Positions 19,132-28,805 of a DNA stretch of 64,000 nucleotides are shown here, piece by piece; the first letter of the stretch is position 1; each line of letters begins with the position of its first letter. The stretch lies in assembly GCF_000300455.3 (NCBI RefSeq), contig NZ_CP007215.2, positions 3,410,001-3,474,000 on the forward strand, in the 5' to 3' direction. The DNA comes from Kosakonia sacchari SP1. Lineage in GTDB: Bacteria; Pseudomonadota; Gammaproteobacteria; Enterobacterales; Enterobacteriaceae. The notes under the pieces were generated by a model. It worked only from the letters and a program-made list of their open reading frames with translations. It made no database searches and had not been told where the DNA came from. A program made the translations under genes and the position numbers.

Positions 19132-20280
19132 ATGTATGCTTTAACCCAGGGCCGGATCTACACCGGCCATGAAATTCTGGATGACCATGCGCTGGTCATC
19201 GCCAATGGTCTGATTGAACGCCTTTGTCCGCTGGCTGAGCTGCCAACAGGAATTGAACAACGCTCGCTGAATGGTGCCATCCTTGCCCCCGGTTTTATCG
19301 ATGTGCAGCTCAACGGCTGTGGCGGCGTACAGTTTAACGACACCGCAGAAGCCGTTAGCGTAAAAACACTGGAAATCATGCAGCAGGCGAATGAGAAATC
19401 CGGCTGCACCAGCTACCTGCCGACGCTGATTACCACCAGCGATGAATTAATGAAACAGGGCGTGCAGGTGATGCGCGATTACCTGGCTAAATACCCGCAT
19501 CAGGCGCTGGGCCTTCATCTGGAAGGGCCGTGGCTGAATATTGTTAAAAAAGGCACGCACAACCCGGAATTCGTGCGTAAACCGGATCCGGCGTTAGTTG
19601 ACTTCCTGTGCCAGAACGCGGATGTGATCACCAAAGTAACGCTGGCCCCGGAAATGGCGGGCACCGAGGTGATTCGCCAGTTAGCTGACGCAGGCATCGT
19701 CGTTTCTGCCGGTCACTCCAATGCCACGCTGAAAGAAGCAAAAGCCGGTTTCCGCGCTGGGATCACGTTCGCCACACATTTATATAATGCGATGCCATAC
19801 ATTACCGGCCGTGAACCTGGTCTGGCAGGCGCAGTGCTTGATGACACAGACGTTTACTGCGGCGTGATTGCAGATGGCCTGCATGTCGATTACGTTAATA
19901 TCCGTAATGCTAAGCGATTGAAAGGCGACAAACTTTGCCTGGTAACTGACGCGACAGCGCCAGCTGGGGCGAATATTGAGCAGTTCATTTTTGCTGGCAA
20001 AACAATATACTACCGTAATGGACTGTGCGTGGACGAAAACGGAACGCTGAGCGGTTCCTCCCTGACGATGATCGAAGGGGTGCGAAATCTGGTGGAGCAT
20101 GTCGGCATTGCGCTGGATGAAGCGCTGCGTATGGCAACACTCTACCCCGCTCGCGCCATTGGCGTTGACGAAAAGCTGGGAAGTCTCGCCGCGGGGAAAG
20201 TGGCGAACCTGACGGCGTTCACGCGCGATTATAAAATCATCAAGACCATCGTTAATGGCAACGAGGTCGTCACTGCATAA
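19132..20280 (+). CDS. nagA: N-acetylglucosamine-6-phosphate deacetylase
   Basis: Deacetylates GlcNAc-6-P to GlcN-6-P; a cytoplasmic amidohydrolase. 382 residues as in E. coli. Metal and active-site motifs visible: [24 protein letters not shown] and [10 protein letters not shown]. By consuming GlcNAc-6-P it also controls the NagC inducer. It precedes nagC by nine bases. Confidence 0.97.
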   Translation: MYALTQGRIYTGHEILDDHALVIANGLIERLCPLAELPTGIEQRSLNGAILAPGFIDVQLNGCGGVQFNDTAEAVSVKTLEIMQQANEKSGCTSYLPTLITTSDELMKQGVQVMRDYLAKYPHQALGLHLEGPWLNIVKKGTHNPEFVRKPDPALVDFLCQNADVITKVTLAPEMAGTEVIRQLADAGIVVSAGHSNATLKEAKAGFRAGITFATHLYNAMPYITGREPGLAGAVLDDTDVYCGVIADGLHVDYVNIRNAKRLKGDKLCLVTDATAPAGANIEQFIFAGKTIYYRNGLCVDENGTLSGSSLTMIEGVRNLVEHVGIALDEALRMATLYPARAIGVDEKLGSLAAGKVANLTAFTRDYKIIKTIVNGNEVVTA

Positions 20281-20289
20281 AGAGACGGT

Positions 20290-21510
20290 ATGACATCAGG
20301 CGGACAAGCTCAAATCGGTAACGTTGACCTCGTAAAGCAGCTTAACAGCGCGGCGGTTTACCGCCTGATTGACCAACACGGCCCCATTTCGCGCATTCAA
20401 ATTGCCGAACAAAGCCAGCTAGCTCCCGCTAGCGTGACAAAAATCACGCGCCAGCTTATCGAACGCGGGCTGATCAAAGAAGTCGATCAGCAGGCCTCCA
20501 CCGGAGGCCGCCGCGCTATCTCCATTGTTACCGAAACCCGCAGTTTCCAGGCTATCGGTGTACGCCTCGGGCGTTACGACACCACACTGACCTTGTACGA
20601 TTTAAGCAGCAAAGTGCTGGCAGAAGAGCATTACCCGCTGCCCGAACGTACCCAGGAAACGCTGGAACATGCGCTGCTCAACACCATCAGCCACTTTCTT
20701 GAAACCAGCCAACGCAAAATCCGCGAACTGATCGCGATTTCCGTGATTCTGCCGGGTCTGGTAGACCCGGAAAGCGGGGTGATTCGCTATATGCCGCACA
20801 TTCAGGTTGAAAACTGGGCACTGGTGGAAGCACTGGAAGAACGCTTCAAATTGACCTGTTTTGTCGGGCATGACATTCGTAGCCTGGCGCTGGCCGAGCA
20901 CTATTTTGGGGCAAGCCAGGATTGTGAAGACTCCATTCTGGTGCGTGTGCACCGTGGGACGGGCGCCGGGATTATCTCTAACGGGCGTATTTTTATTGGC
21001 CGTAACGGCAACGTCGGCGAAATTGGGCACGTGCAAGTCGAGCCGCTGGGCGAACGCTGTCACTGCGGCAACTTTGGCTGTCTGGAAACTATCGCCGCCA
21101 ATGCCGCGATAGAACACCGCGTTCGTCACCTGTTAGAACAGGGCTACCAGAGTCGCCTGACGCTGGAAGATTGCTCAATCAAGACCATCTGTAAAGCCGC
21201 CAACAAAGGCGATGCGCTGGCCTGTGAAGTGATTGAATATGTTGGCCGCCATTTGGGTAAAACCATCGCCATTGCCATAAACCTGTTTAATCCGCAGAAA
21301 GTGGTGATCGCAGGGGAAATTGTCGAAGCAGAAAAAGTGCTGCTCCCGGCCATTGAGGCGTGCATTAACACTCAGGCGTTAAAAGCGTTTCGCAAAAACT
21401 TGCCGGTGGTACCTTCCGCGCTGGATCACCGCTCGGCGATCGGCGCGTTTGCGCTGGTGAAACGCGCTATGCTGAACGGTCTGCTGCTGCAACGTTTGCT
21501 GGAAAACTGA
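20290..21510 (+). CDS. nagC: NagC, ROK-family repressor of amino-sugar genes
   Basis: Represses nag genes and chiP until it binds GlcNAc-6-P. 406 residues. N-terminal helix-turn-helix (about 20-60, ISRIQIAEQSQLAPASVTKITRQL), then a ROK fold with the sugar/ATP-like motif VHRGTGAGIISNG and the zinc motif CHCGNFGCLE. Its likely targets, chiP-chb, nagE and nagBACD, all lie in this window with recognisable operators. Confidence 0.96.
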   Translation: MTSGGQAQIGNVDLVKQLNSAAVYRLIDQHGPISRIQIAEQSQLAPASVTKITRQLIERGLIKEVDQQASTGGRRAISIVTETRSFQAIGVRLGRYDTTLTLYDLSSKVLAEEHYPLPERTQETLEHALLNTISHFLETSQRKIRELIAISVILPGLVDPESGVIRYMPHIQVENWALVEALEERFKLTCFVGHDIRSLALAEHYFGASQDCEDSILVRVHRGTGAGIISNGRIFIGRNGNVGEIGHVQVEPLGERCHCGNFGCLETIAANAAIEHRVRHLLEQGYQSRLTLEDCSIKTICKAANKGDALACEVIEYVGRHLGKTIAIAINLFNPQKVVIAGEIVEAEKVLLPAIEACINTQALKAFRKNLPVVPSALDHRSAIGAFALVKRAMLNGLLLQRLLEN

Positions 21511-21552
21511 CAGCGTCTATCGTTAATACTTATTTTTTTATCCGGACAGTCC

Positions 21553-22305
21553 ATGACCATTCAGAATGTAATCTGTGATATTGACGGCGTGCTGATGCAC
21601 GACAACGTTGCCGTGCCGGGTGCTGCTGAGTTCATCACCCGCATCCTTGAAAAAGGCATGCCGCTGGTATTGCTGACCAACTACCCTTCGCAAACCGGCC
21701 AGGATCTGGCGAACCGCTTTGTCTCTGCTGGGATTGATGTGCCTGCCAGCGTCTTTTATACCTCTGCGATGGCAACCGCCGATTTCCTTAAGCGCCAGGA
21801 AGGGAAAAAAGCCTATGTGGTGGGCGAAGGCGCACTGATCCACGAGCTTTACAAAGCCGGTTTTACCATTACCGATATCAACCCAGATTTTGTCATCGTT
21901 GGCGAGACCCGTTCCTATAACTGGGAAATGATGCATAAGGCTGCGTTCTTCGTGGCGAATGGCGCGCGCTTTATCGCCACCAACCCGGACACCCACGGGC
22001 GCGGATATTATCCGGCCTGCGGCGCGCTGTGCGCCGGCATCGAAAAAATTTCCGGGCGTAAACCTTTCTATGTCGGCAAACCCAGCCCGTGGATCATCCG
22101 TGCGGCACTGAATACCATGCAGGCGCACTCAGAACAGACAGTGATTGTGGGTGATAACCTGCGTACCGATATCCTGGCGGGCTTTCAGGCCGGGCTTGAA
22201 ACCATCCTGGTACTCTCCGGCGTATCGCGCATTGATGATATCGACAGCATGCCGTTTCGCCCGTCGTGGATTTATCCCTCGGTCGCGGAAATCGACGTTA
22301 TCTAA
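21553..22305 (+). CDS. nagD: Ribonucleotide monophosphatase NagD (HAD family)
   Basis: HAD-superfamily IIA phosphatase; the E. coli enzyme prefers UMP and other nucleoside monophosphates. 250 residues. Motif I CDIDGVLMHDN with nucleophile Asp, motif II LLTNYPS, and motif III/IV VGDNLRTDILAG. Last gene of nagBACD. Its link to amino-sugar use is unclear even in E. coli. Confidence 0.95.
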   Translation: MTIQNVICDIDGVLMHDNVAVPGAAEFITRILEKGMPLVLLTNYPSQTGQDLANRFVSAGIDVPASVFYTSAMATADFLKRQEGKKAYVVGEGALIHELYKAGFTITDINPDFVIVGETRSYNWEMMHKAAFFVANGARFIATNPDTHGRGYYPACGALCAGIEKISGRKPFYVGKPSPWIIRAALNTMQAHSEQTVIVGDNLRTDILAGFQAGLETILVLSGVSRIDDIDSMPFRPSWIYPSVAEIDVI

Positions 22306-22310
22306 ACTTC

Positions 22311-22340
22311 ACCACGTCTTCGGACGTGGTTTTTTATTTT
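22311..22340 (+). terminator. nagBACD terminator
   Basis: Perfect stem ACCACGTC / GACGTGGT capped by a stable TTCG tetraloop and followed by TTTTTTATTTT. Confidence 0.92.
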
Positions 22341-22561
22341 CACCCCTGCCAAAAAGAACATCATTCAATAAAATGCGCATTATTTTGGCGATTCATCAAT
22401 AATAGCGTCTTTTGCATACTCTTTTTTCAGCATTCAATAATCATCATTGCACTTTTTACTTTCAGCGCGGTAAAAGGCTTGCGCCCTGCCCCGTTTTTGC
22501 GGCATTTTGACTGCAAGCACACAACATTACAGCTTTGCACTCAAGGTTAACGGAGAAGTCT

Positions 22562-24226
22562 ATGTGTTCAATTTTTGGCGTACTGGATATTAAAACCGAC
22601 GCGGTCGAATTACGTAAAAAAGCGCTGGAATTATCCCGACTGATGCGCCACCGCGGCCCGGACTGGTCCGGTGTTTATGCAAGTGATAAAGCTATTCTGG
22701 CGCACGAACGACTCTCTATTGTCGACGTTAACGCCGGGGCACAGCCGCTCTACAACGAAAAGAAAACACATGCGCTGGCGGTGAACGGTGAAATTTATAA
22801 CCACCAGGCGCTGCGCGCAGAATATGGCGACCGTTACGCATTCCAGACCGGTTCTGACTGCGAAGTGATCCTCGCGCTGTATCAGGAAAAAGGGCCGGAA
22901 TTCCTCGACGACCTGCAAGGCATGTTCGCTTTCGCGCTGTACGACAGTGAAAAAGATGCTTACCTGATTGGCCGCGACCATATCGGTATCATTCCGCTGT
23001 ATATGGGCCACGACGAACACGGCAACTTGTACGTGGCGTCAGAAATGAAAGCGCTGGTGCCGGTTTGCCGCACCATTAAAGAGTTCCCGGCAGGCAGCTA
23101 CCTGTGGAGCAAAGACGGTGAAATCCGCTCTTATTATCAGCGCGACTGGTTTGACTACGATGCAGTAAAAGACAACGTGACCGACAAAGCGGAACTGCGC
23201 CAGGCGCTGGAAGACGCGGTGAAAAGCCACCTGATGTCCGATGTACCATACGGCGTGCTGCTTTCCGGCGGTCTGGACTCTTCGGTCATTTCCGCAATTA
23301 CCAAAAAATTCGCAGCCCGTCGCGTTGAAGATCAGGAGAAATCAGAAGCCTGGTGGCCGCAACTTCACTCCTTCGCTGTTGGTCTGAAAGGCGCGCCGGA
23401 TCTGAAAGCGGCGCAGGAAGTCGCCAACCATCTTGGCACCGTACACCATGAAATTCATTTCACCGTGCAGGAAGGGCTGGATGCGATTCGCGATGTGATT
23501 TACCACATTGAAACCTATGACGTGACGACGATTCGCGCCTCAACCCCGATGTATCTGATGTCGCGTAAAATCAAAGCGATGGGCATCAAAATGGTGCTCT
23601 CCGGCGAAGGTTCCGATGAAGTGTTTGGCGGTTATCTCTATTTCCATAAAGCGCCAGATGCCAAAGAGTTGCACGAAGAAACCGTGCGTAAACTGCAGGC
23701 CCTGCATATGTTTGACTGCGCCCGTGCAAACAAAGCGATGTCCGCCTGGGGTGTGGAAGCGCGTGTACCGTTCCTGGATAAAAAATTCCTCGACGTGGCC
23801 ATGCGTATCAATCCGGAAGACAAAATGTGCGGCAGCAACGGCAAAATGGAGAAACACATTCTGCGCGAATGTTTTGAATCCTACCTGCCGGCAAGCGTGG
23901 CATGGCGTCAAAAAGAGCAGTTCTCCGACGGCGTTGGTTACAGCTGGATCGATACGCTGAAAGAAGTCGCCGCGCAGCAGGTAACGGATCAACAACTGGC
24001 AACGGCCAGCTACCGTTTCCCGTACAACACGCCAGCATCGAAAGAAGCGTATCTGTACCGTGAAATTTTTGAAGAGCTGTTCCCGCTGGCAAGTGCCGCG
24101 GAATGCGTTCCTGGCGGTCCATCCGTTGCCTGTTCTTCCGCGAAAGCGTTTGAATGGGACGAAGCCTTCAAAACCATGAACGATCCGTCAGGTCGCGCGG
24201 TAGGTATTCACCAGTCAGCTTATTAA
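22562..24226 (+). CDS. asnB: Asparagine synthetase B, glutamine-hydrolysing
   Basis: Makes asparagine from aspartate, ATP and glutamine. 554 residues. The start is placed so that Met-Cys begins the protein, because Cys2 is the N-terminal glutaminase nucleophile (MCSIFGV); the upstream in-frame start (22535) would bury it. Glutaminase domain to about 200 (RLSIVD, NGEIYNH), then the synthetase domain with the pyrophosphate loop SGGLDSS and SGEGSDEVFGGY. Preceded by 221 bases in which I see no clear regulatory element. Confidence 0.97.
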   Translation: MCSIFGVLDIKTDAVELRKKALELSRLMRHRGPDWSGVYASDKAILAHERLSIVDVNAGAQPLYNEKKTHALAVNGEIYNHQALRAEYGDRYAFQTGSDCEVILALYQEKGPEFLDDLQGMFAFALYDSEKDAYLIGRDHIGIIPLYMGHDEHGNLYVASEMKALVPVCRTIKEFPAGSYLWSKDGEIRSYYQRDWFDYDAVKDNVTDKAELRQALEDAVKSHLMSDVPYGVLLSGGLDSSVISAITKKFAARRVEDQEKSEAWWPQLHSFAVGLKGAPDLKAAQEVANHLGTVHHEIHFTVQEGLDAIRDVIYHIETYDVTTIRASTPMYLMSRKIKAMGIKMVLSGEGSDEVFGGYLYFHKAPDAKELHEETVRKLQALHMFDCARANKAMSAWGVEARVPFLDKKFLDVAMRINPEDKMCGSNGKMEKHILRECFESYLPASVAWRQKEQFSDGVGYSWIDTLKEVAAQQVTDQQLATASYRFPYNTPASKEAYLYREIFEELFPLASAAECVPGGPSVACSSAKAFEWDEAFKTMNDPSGRAVGIHQSAY

Positions 24227-24244
24227 TAAGTAATGGTTATTCTT

Positions 24245-24272
24245 ACAGGCCCTGCGGGGCCTGTTGTTTTTT
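24245..24272 (+). terminator. asnB terminator
   Basis: Stem ACAGGCCC / GGGCCTGT with loop TGCG, followed by TGTTTTTTG. Confidence 0.85.
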
Positions 24273-24377
24273 GTGCGCTGATTTAATGAATAAAATCAAT
24301 TTTCGCCCAATAAAGCGTCATGCTGTTCGCAACCTAACCAAACAGTCACATTCCGGCAATTTTCGATGAAAAAGGTA

Positions 24378-24406
24378 TTGACGCTGTAAGGCCCAATACG
24401 CATAAT
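24378..24406 (+). promoter_or_regulatory. tRNA operon promoter
   Basis: TTGACG, 17-base spacer, CATAAT, then a GC-rich discriminator (GCGCCCC). That layout is typical of stringently controlled stable-RNA promoters. It lies 38 bases before the first tRNA. Confidence 0.75.
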
Positions 24407-24444
24407 GCGCCCCGCAACGCCGATAAGGTAACGCGAAAAAAGAT

Positions 24445-24521
24445 GGCTACGTAGCTCAGCTGGTTAGAGCACAGCACTCATAATGCTGGGGTCACAGGTT
24501 CGATTCCCGTCGTAGCCACCA
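24445..24521 (+). tRNA. metT: tRNA-Met (CAU), elongator
   Basis: 77 bases with encoded CCA and acceptor stem GGCTACG / CGTAGCC. Anticodon CAT in ACTCATAAT. Matches the E. coli elongator metT/metU type, not the initiator. First of seven tRNAs. Confidence 0.97.
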
Positions 24522-24529
24522 TCTTTTTT

Positions 24530-24614
24530 GCGGGAGTGGCGAAATTGGTAGACGCACCAGATTTAGGTTCTGGCGCCGCAAGGTGTGCGAGTTCAAGTCT
24601 CGCCTCCCGCACCA
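24530..24614 (+). tRNA. leuW: tRNA-Leu (UAG)
   Basis: 85 bases with the long variable arm of class II tRNAs, anticodon TAG in ATTTAGGTT, and an encoded CCA. Eight bases after metT. Confidence 0.97.
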
Positions 24615-24637
24615 TTCCCAAGTAAGCGTTGCACGGA

Positions 24638-24712
24638 TGGGGTATCGCCAAGCGGTAAGGCACCGGTTTTTGATACCGGCATTCCCTGGTTCGAATCCAG
24701 GTACCCCAGCCA
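24638..24712 (+). tRNA. glnU: tRNA-Gln (UUG)
   Basis: 75 bases, anticodon TTG in TTTTTGATA, acceptor TGGGGTA / TACCCCA with the weak first pair that GlnRS favours. Identical to the copy at 24748. Confidence 0.97.
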
Positions 24713-24747
24713 TCTCTTCTTCGACTCCTGCGAAAAGCACTAGTCGT

Positions 24748-24822
24748 TGGGGTATCGCCAAGCGGTAAGGCACCGGTTTTTGATACCGGCATTCCCTGGT
24801 TCGAATCCAGGTACCCCAGCCA
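24748..24822 (+). tRNA. glnW: tRNA-Gln (UUG), second copy
   Basis: 75 bases identical to the preceding tRNA-Gln, with a 35-base spacer between them. Confidence 0.97.
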
Positions 24823-24850
24823 GTCGATGACTGGGAAAGCAGTAAAACTT

Positions 24851-24927
24851 GGCTACGTAGCTCAGCTGGTTAGAGCACAGCACTCATAATGCTGGGGTCA
24901 CAGGTTCGATTCCCGTCGTAGCCACCA
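24851..24927 (+). tRNA. metU: tRNA-Met (CAU), second copy
   Basis: 77 bases identical to the tRNA-Met at 24445. Confidence 0.97.
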
Positions 24928-24972
24928 TATTTAAGGTCTAATGTTAAAACGTTAAGCCTGAAAAAGATTTGT

Positions 24973-25047
24973 TGGGGTATCGCCAAGCGGTAAGGCAGTG
25001 GATTCTGATTCCACCATCCCGAGGTTCGAATCCTCGTACCCCAGCCA
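24973..25047 (+). tRNA. glnV: tRNA-Gln (CUG)
   Basis: 75 bases, anticodon CTG in TTCTGATT. The anticodon stem is GTGG/CCAC, unlike the CCGG/CCGG stem of the E. coli gene as I recall it. It differs from the next copy at one base (C at 25018). Confidence 0.96.
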
Positions 25048-25080
25048 TCTCAAAGACGTTTGCTTTCGCGAACGCACTTT

Positions 25081-25155
25081 TGGGGTATCGCCAAGCGGTA
25101 AGGCAGTGGATTCTGATTCCACCATTCCGAGGTTCGAATCCTCGTACCCCAGCCA
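25081..25155 (+). tRNA. glnX: tRNA-Gln (CUG), second copy
   Basis: 75 bases, anticodon CTG. The single difference from glnV is a T in place of C in the variable region. Last tRNA of the cluster. Confidence 0.96.
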
Positions 25156-25156
25156 A

Positions 25157-25196
25157 CAAAACAAAAAAGCTCGCTTAGGCGGGCTTTTTTGTTTTC
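25157..25196 (+). terminator. tRNA operon terminator
   Basis: Long A/T-flanked stem AAAAAAGCTCGC / GCGGGCTTTTTT followed by GTTTTC, directly after the last tRNA. Confidence 0.88.
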
Positions 25197-25274
25197 TACA
25201 CATCCCCGGATGTTGGTAGTTAATCACTGCATAAAACGTATGGTAATTTACCCGCCATTCTCCTCTGAGTCAGC

Positions 25275-25862
25275 ATGATGAACTATCAAAACACTGCCCT
25301 GCTAATTTATGCCCCGCTGTATGTACTCTTTGTGGTCACCGGTTTCGGTCTTGCTTTTATGGGCCTCTCCGCGCCGATCTTTTATGGCCTCTGTATGGGG
25401 TTGGTCTTCCCGGTTGTCATATCCATGCGTCTGCATACGCTGAGCGAAAGCGGCCAGGCTCTGCTGCTGAAGGAGACAACTCACTGGACGGTGTATGTGC
25501 AGGGCATTCCGGTGCAGGAAACACGCTCATCACTGAAAAACCCCTGCTTCTCTACGCCACAGCGCCTGCAGCAATTCTGTATGCGGACACTGCTCACAAG
25601 ACTCGTGCTGCAAGTTGCGTCTGTCGCGCTACTGGTGCAACAGGCCAGCGCAAACCCGCTCTCCACGAGCTATGGAGCGGCAGCCTTCGTGGCGCTGATT
25701 ATTCTGCTGGTGCCGCTTTACCGCACAGTGCGGTTGCTGCGCAAAATGCACAATGGCGAATGGGCACTGCAACAGGTTGAAGGGATTGACGGGTATCAGG
25801 CTTTTTTTATCGACAAAAAAGGCGCGCACACGGCACTGGATAAATTATTGGCAATTATGTGA
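25275..25862 (+). CDS. Unknown inner-membrane protein after the tRNA cluster
   Basis: 195 residues. Two hydrophobic segments near the N-terminus (about 8-28 and 31-51), a soluble middle (52-100) with Cys92 and Cys102, two more hydrophobic segments (about 107-124 and 132-150), and a charged tail with LLRKMHNGEW and FFIDKKGAHTALDKLLAIM. I do not recognise the family, and E. coli has no gene here. Two adjacent ATGs (25275, 25278) are possible starts. The ribosome site is weak (GAGTCAG). It faces ubiF tail to tail. Confidence 0.65.
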   Translation: MMNYQNTALLIYAPLYVLFVVTGFGLAFMGLSAPIFYGLCMGLVFPVVISMRLHTLSESGQALLLKETTHWTVYVQGIPVQETRSSLKNPCFSTPQRLQQFCMRTLLTRLVLQVASVALLVQQASANPLSTSYGAAAFVALIILLVPLYRTVRLLRKMHNGEWALQQVEGIDGYQAFFIDKKGAHTALDKLLAIM

Positions 25863-25891
25863 GTACTGCGGGTGCTGCGCCCGCAGACCTT

Positions 25892-27067
25892 TTACAATCC
25901 TAATGCGTACTTCAGCGCCTGCCGTTTCAACACGCCTGCGCGTTCCGCCGCCATCAGACCGATATTACGCAGCAGTCGCACCGGGCCGAGGGAGTTATTA
26001 AACCCGGCGTAAAATAGATCCATCCCGCTTTGCATAATAAAGTTATCCGCCATACGCCGCGTTTGATAGCGTTTTAGAATCTGCTGACTGGCCCAGACTT
26101 CACCGTGCGAACGCGCACTGGTCAATACATCCAGCAACGCATCCACATCGCGATACCCCAGATTAACGCCCTGCCCGGCCAACGGATGAATGGTATGCGC
26201 CGCGTCTCCCACCAGCGCCAGCCCCGGCCTGACATACTGCAGCGCATGACGGCGAGTCAGCGGAAAAGAGGCTGCGGCGACCGGTTTAACGGCACCTAAG
26301 CGCGCCGGGAAATGTCGGGCAATCTCTTGCTCCAGTTGCACCATCGTCAATGTCTGTAACTGGCGGATACGCGCCGGGGTGTCATACCACACCAGCGACG
26401 CCCAGTTATCAAACAGCGGCAAAAAAGCATGCGGGCCATCCGGCGTAAAATGCTGCCAGGTGCTGTCACCCGCTTCGTGTTCGCACTGAACGGTAATCAA
26501 CATGCAGGATTGCTGATACTGCCAGGCGTGAATGCCAATCCCCGCCGCTTGCCGTACCCAGGAATTCGCGCCATCGGCCCCTACCACCAGCTTCGCCGTT
26601 AACGTGTTACCATCCGCAAACGTGAGTTGCTGACCTTCGTTGTATGCATGCAATGCAGTTAATTCTTTCGCCGTGAGCAGCGTTACCTGCGGGTGCGCCT
26701 GTAACGCCTCCCACAACGCACGCTGTAGCACCGTGTTTTCCACCATATAACCGAGCAGCGGCAACTTCAGCTCGCGAGCGTCGAACACCACATGCGCATT
26801 TTCCCACTCCCAGGTTTCCAGTTGCCGATATGGATGGCAGCGCATGGACTGAATGTTCTCCCAGACGCCCAGGCCTCGCAGCAACGCCACCGATGCGGCA
26901 CTGATTGCCGAAATGCGTACGTCCGGCGGCAACGTTGCATCAAACTCCGCGGGCTCCTGTTTTTCAATCACGGTCACGGCAAAACCATGTTGCGCCAGCC
27001 CCAGTGCCAGCGCTCCGCCGACCATTCCGCCGCCGACGATAGCAACTTCAGTGGATTGATTTGTCAT
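25892..27067 (-). CDS. ubiF: 3-demethoxyubiquinol 3-hydroxylase UbiF
   Basis: FAD-dependent monooxygenase for the last ring hydroxylation of ubiquinone synthesis. 391 residues as in E. coli. N-terminal dinucleotide fold VGGGMVGGALALGLAQHGF, a middle motif VGADGANSWVR, and the second FAD motif GDAAHTIHPLAGQGVNLG. Transcribed divergently from miaB. Confidence 0.95.
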   Translation of the reverse strand: MTNQSTEVAIVGGGMVGGALALGLAQHGFAVTVIEKQEPAEFDATLPPDVRISAISAASVALLRGLGVWENIQSMRCHPYRQLETWEWENAHVVFDARELKLPLLGYMVENTVLQRALWEALQAHPQVTLLTAKELTALHAYNEGQQLTFADGNTLTAKLVVGADGANSWVRQAAGIGIHAWQYQQSCMLITVQCEHEAGDSTWQHFTPDGPHAFLPLFDNWASLVWYDTPARIRQLQTLTMVQLEQEIARHFPARLGAVKPVAAASFPLTRRHALQYVRPGLALVGDAAHTIHPLAGQGVNLGYRDVDALLDVLTSARSHGEVWASQQILKRYQTRRMADNFIMQSGMDLFYAGFNNSLGPVRLLRNIGLMAAERAGVLKRQALKYALGL

Positions 27068-27238
27068 GGCTACTTATCCTTCAACGATAATCCGTCAAGT
27101 TTACCGGATTTTTTACCCCTTGAGGCTGACAACCGTCATACTGGTCAGCACGCGACCAAAGCATTACAATACGCGGCCTGCAATCCTGGCTGATACCCGT
27201 CATACTCAGCGTATACGAACTTAAGCAAGAGCAAGTCG

Positions 27239-28663
27239 ATGACAAAAAAACTCCACATAAAAACCTGGGGCTGTCAGATGAACGAATACGATTCATCGAA
27301 GATGGCCGATCTGCTGGATGCCACTCACGGCTATCAACTGACCGAGGTGGCGGAAGAAGCGGATGTGCTGCTGCTTAATACCTGCTCAATCCGTGAAAAG
27401 GCTCAGGAAAAAGTCTTCCATCAGTTAGGCCGCTGGAAGCTGCTGAAAGAGAAAAACCCCGATCTGATTATCGGTGTTGGCGGCTGCGTAGCGTCTCAGG
27501 AAGGCGATCATATTCGCCAGCGCGCGCACTATGTCGACATTATTTTTGGGCCGCAAACCCTGCACCGCTTGCCGGAAATGATCAATTCCGTACGTGGCAC
27601 CCGTAGCCCGGTGGTCGATATCAGCTTCCCGGAAATTGAAAAATTCGATCGCTTACCGGAACCGCGTGCCGAAGGCCCGACCGCGTTTGTATCAATAATG
27701 GAAGGCTGTAACAAATACTGCACTTACTGCGTGGTGCCTTATACCCGTGGTGAAGAAGTCAGCCGCCCTGCCGACGACATCCTGTTTGAGATCGCGCAAC
27801 TGGCGGCACAGGGCGTACGTGAAGTGAATCTGCTCGGCCAGAACGTGAATGCCTGGCGTGGTGAAAACTACGATGGTAGCATCGGCACCTTTGCTGAATT
27901 GCTGCGCCTGGTCGCCGCTATTGATGGTATCGACCGTATCCGTTTCACCACCAGCCACCCGATTGAGTTTACCGATGACATTATTGATGTCTATCGTGAC
28001 ACCCCGGAGCTGGTGAGCTTCCTGCATCTGCCTGTGCAGAGTGGTTCTGACCGCATACTGAACCTGATGAGCCGCACGCATACCGCACTGGAATACAAAG
28101 CGATCATCCGTAAGCTGCGCGAGGCGCGGCCGGACATTCAGATTAGCTCCGATTTTATCGTCGGCTTCCCGGGTGAAACCACCGAAGACTTCGAAAAAAC
28201 CATGAAGCTGATTGCCGATGTTAACTTCGACATGAGCTACAGCTTTATCTTCTCCGCACGCCCGGGCACGCCCGCTGCCGATATGGTAGATGATGTGCCG
28301 GAAGAGGAGAAAAAACAGCGCCTGTACATTCTGCAAGAGCGTATTAACCAACAGGCGATGGCCTGGAGCCGCCGTATGCTCGGCACGACCCAGCGCATCC
28401 TGGTAGAAGGTACTTCGCGTAAGAACATCATGGAGCTGTCCGGCCGCACCGAAAATAACCGCGTGGTGAACTTCGAAGGCAAGCCGGAGATGATCGGTAA
28501 ATTTGTCGATGTGGAAATCGTCGATGTCTACCCGAACTCCCTGCGCGGCGTGCTGGTGCGTACCGAAGAGGAAATGGGACTGCGCGTGGTGGAATCACCG
28601 CAATCTGTTATTGCCCGTACGCGTAAAGAGAACGATCTCGGCGTCGGTCTGTACCAACCATAA
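27239..28663 (+). CDS. miaB: tRNA-2-methylthio-N6-isopentenyladenosine methylthiotransferase MiaB
   Basis: Radical-SAM enzyme that methylthiolates ms2i6A37 in tRNAs. 474 residues. The N-terminal MTTase domain has three cluster cysteines ([24 protein letters not shown]). The radical-SAM motif is [10 protein letters not shown]-terminal TRAM domain spans about 380-445. A terminator-like hairpin follows. Confidence 0.97.
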   Translation: MTKKLHIKTWGCQMNEYDSSKMADLLDATHGYQLTEVAEEADVLLLNTCSIREKAQEKVFHQLGRWKLLKEKNPDLIIGVGGCVASQEGDHIRQRAHYVDIIFGPQTLHRLPEMINSVRGTRSPVVDISFPEIEKFDRLPEPRAEGPTAFVSIMEGCNKYCTYCVVPYTRGEEVSRPADDILFEIAQLAAQGVREVNLLGQNVNAWRGENYDGSIGTFAELLRLVAAIDGIDRIRFTTSHPIEFTDDIIDVYRDTPELVSFLHLPVQSGSDRILNLMSRTHTALEYKAIIRKLREARPDIQISSDFIVGFPGETTEDFEKTMKLIADVNFDMSYSFIFSARPGTPAADMVDDVPEEEKKQRLYILQERINQQAMAWSRRMLGTTQRILVEGTSRKNIMELSGRTENNRVVNFEGKPEMIGKFVDVEIVDVYPNSLRGVLVRTEEEMGLRVVESPQSVIARTRKENDLGVGLYQP

Positions 28664-28670
28664 TGCCACC

Positions 28671-28700
28671 GGCCTGCCCTATCTGGCAGGCCTTGCTTTT
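28671..28700 (+). terminator. Terminator after miaB
   Basis: Stem GGCCTGCC / GGCAGGCC with loop CTATCT, followed by TTGCTTTT. Confidence 0.75.
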
Positions 28701-28721
28701 CCCCTCGCCGACCCCAACATC

Positions 28722-28750
28722 TTGCGCAATGCTTGCGACTTCTTTATATG
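28722..28750 (+). promoter_or_regulatory. Possible ybeZYX-lnt promoter
   Basis: TTGCGC, 17-base spacer, TATATG, about 55 bases before the ybeZ start. The E. coli operon is also heat-shock controlled; I found no convincing sigma-32 match here. Confidence 0.35.
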
Positions 28751-28805
28751 CCGTGAATAATTCCCTAATGGGCATAGCCCTCGACACATCGAAAAGAGGA
28801 ACAGT

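Noticed and set aside
22266-22550. 94-codon ORF between nagD and asnB
   Set aside because: It begins inside nagD, crosses a strong terminator and has a biased Phe/His composition.
24445-25155. Repeated near-identical 75-77 base units, considered as a repeat array or attachment sites
   Set aside because: They are tRNA genes; the repeats are explained by duplicate Met and Gln tRNAs, and no integrase or partial tRNA copy is present.
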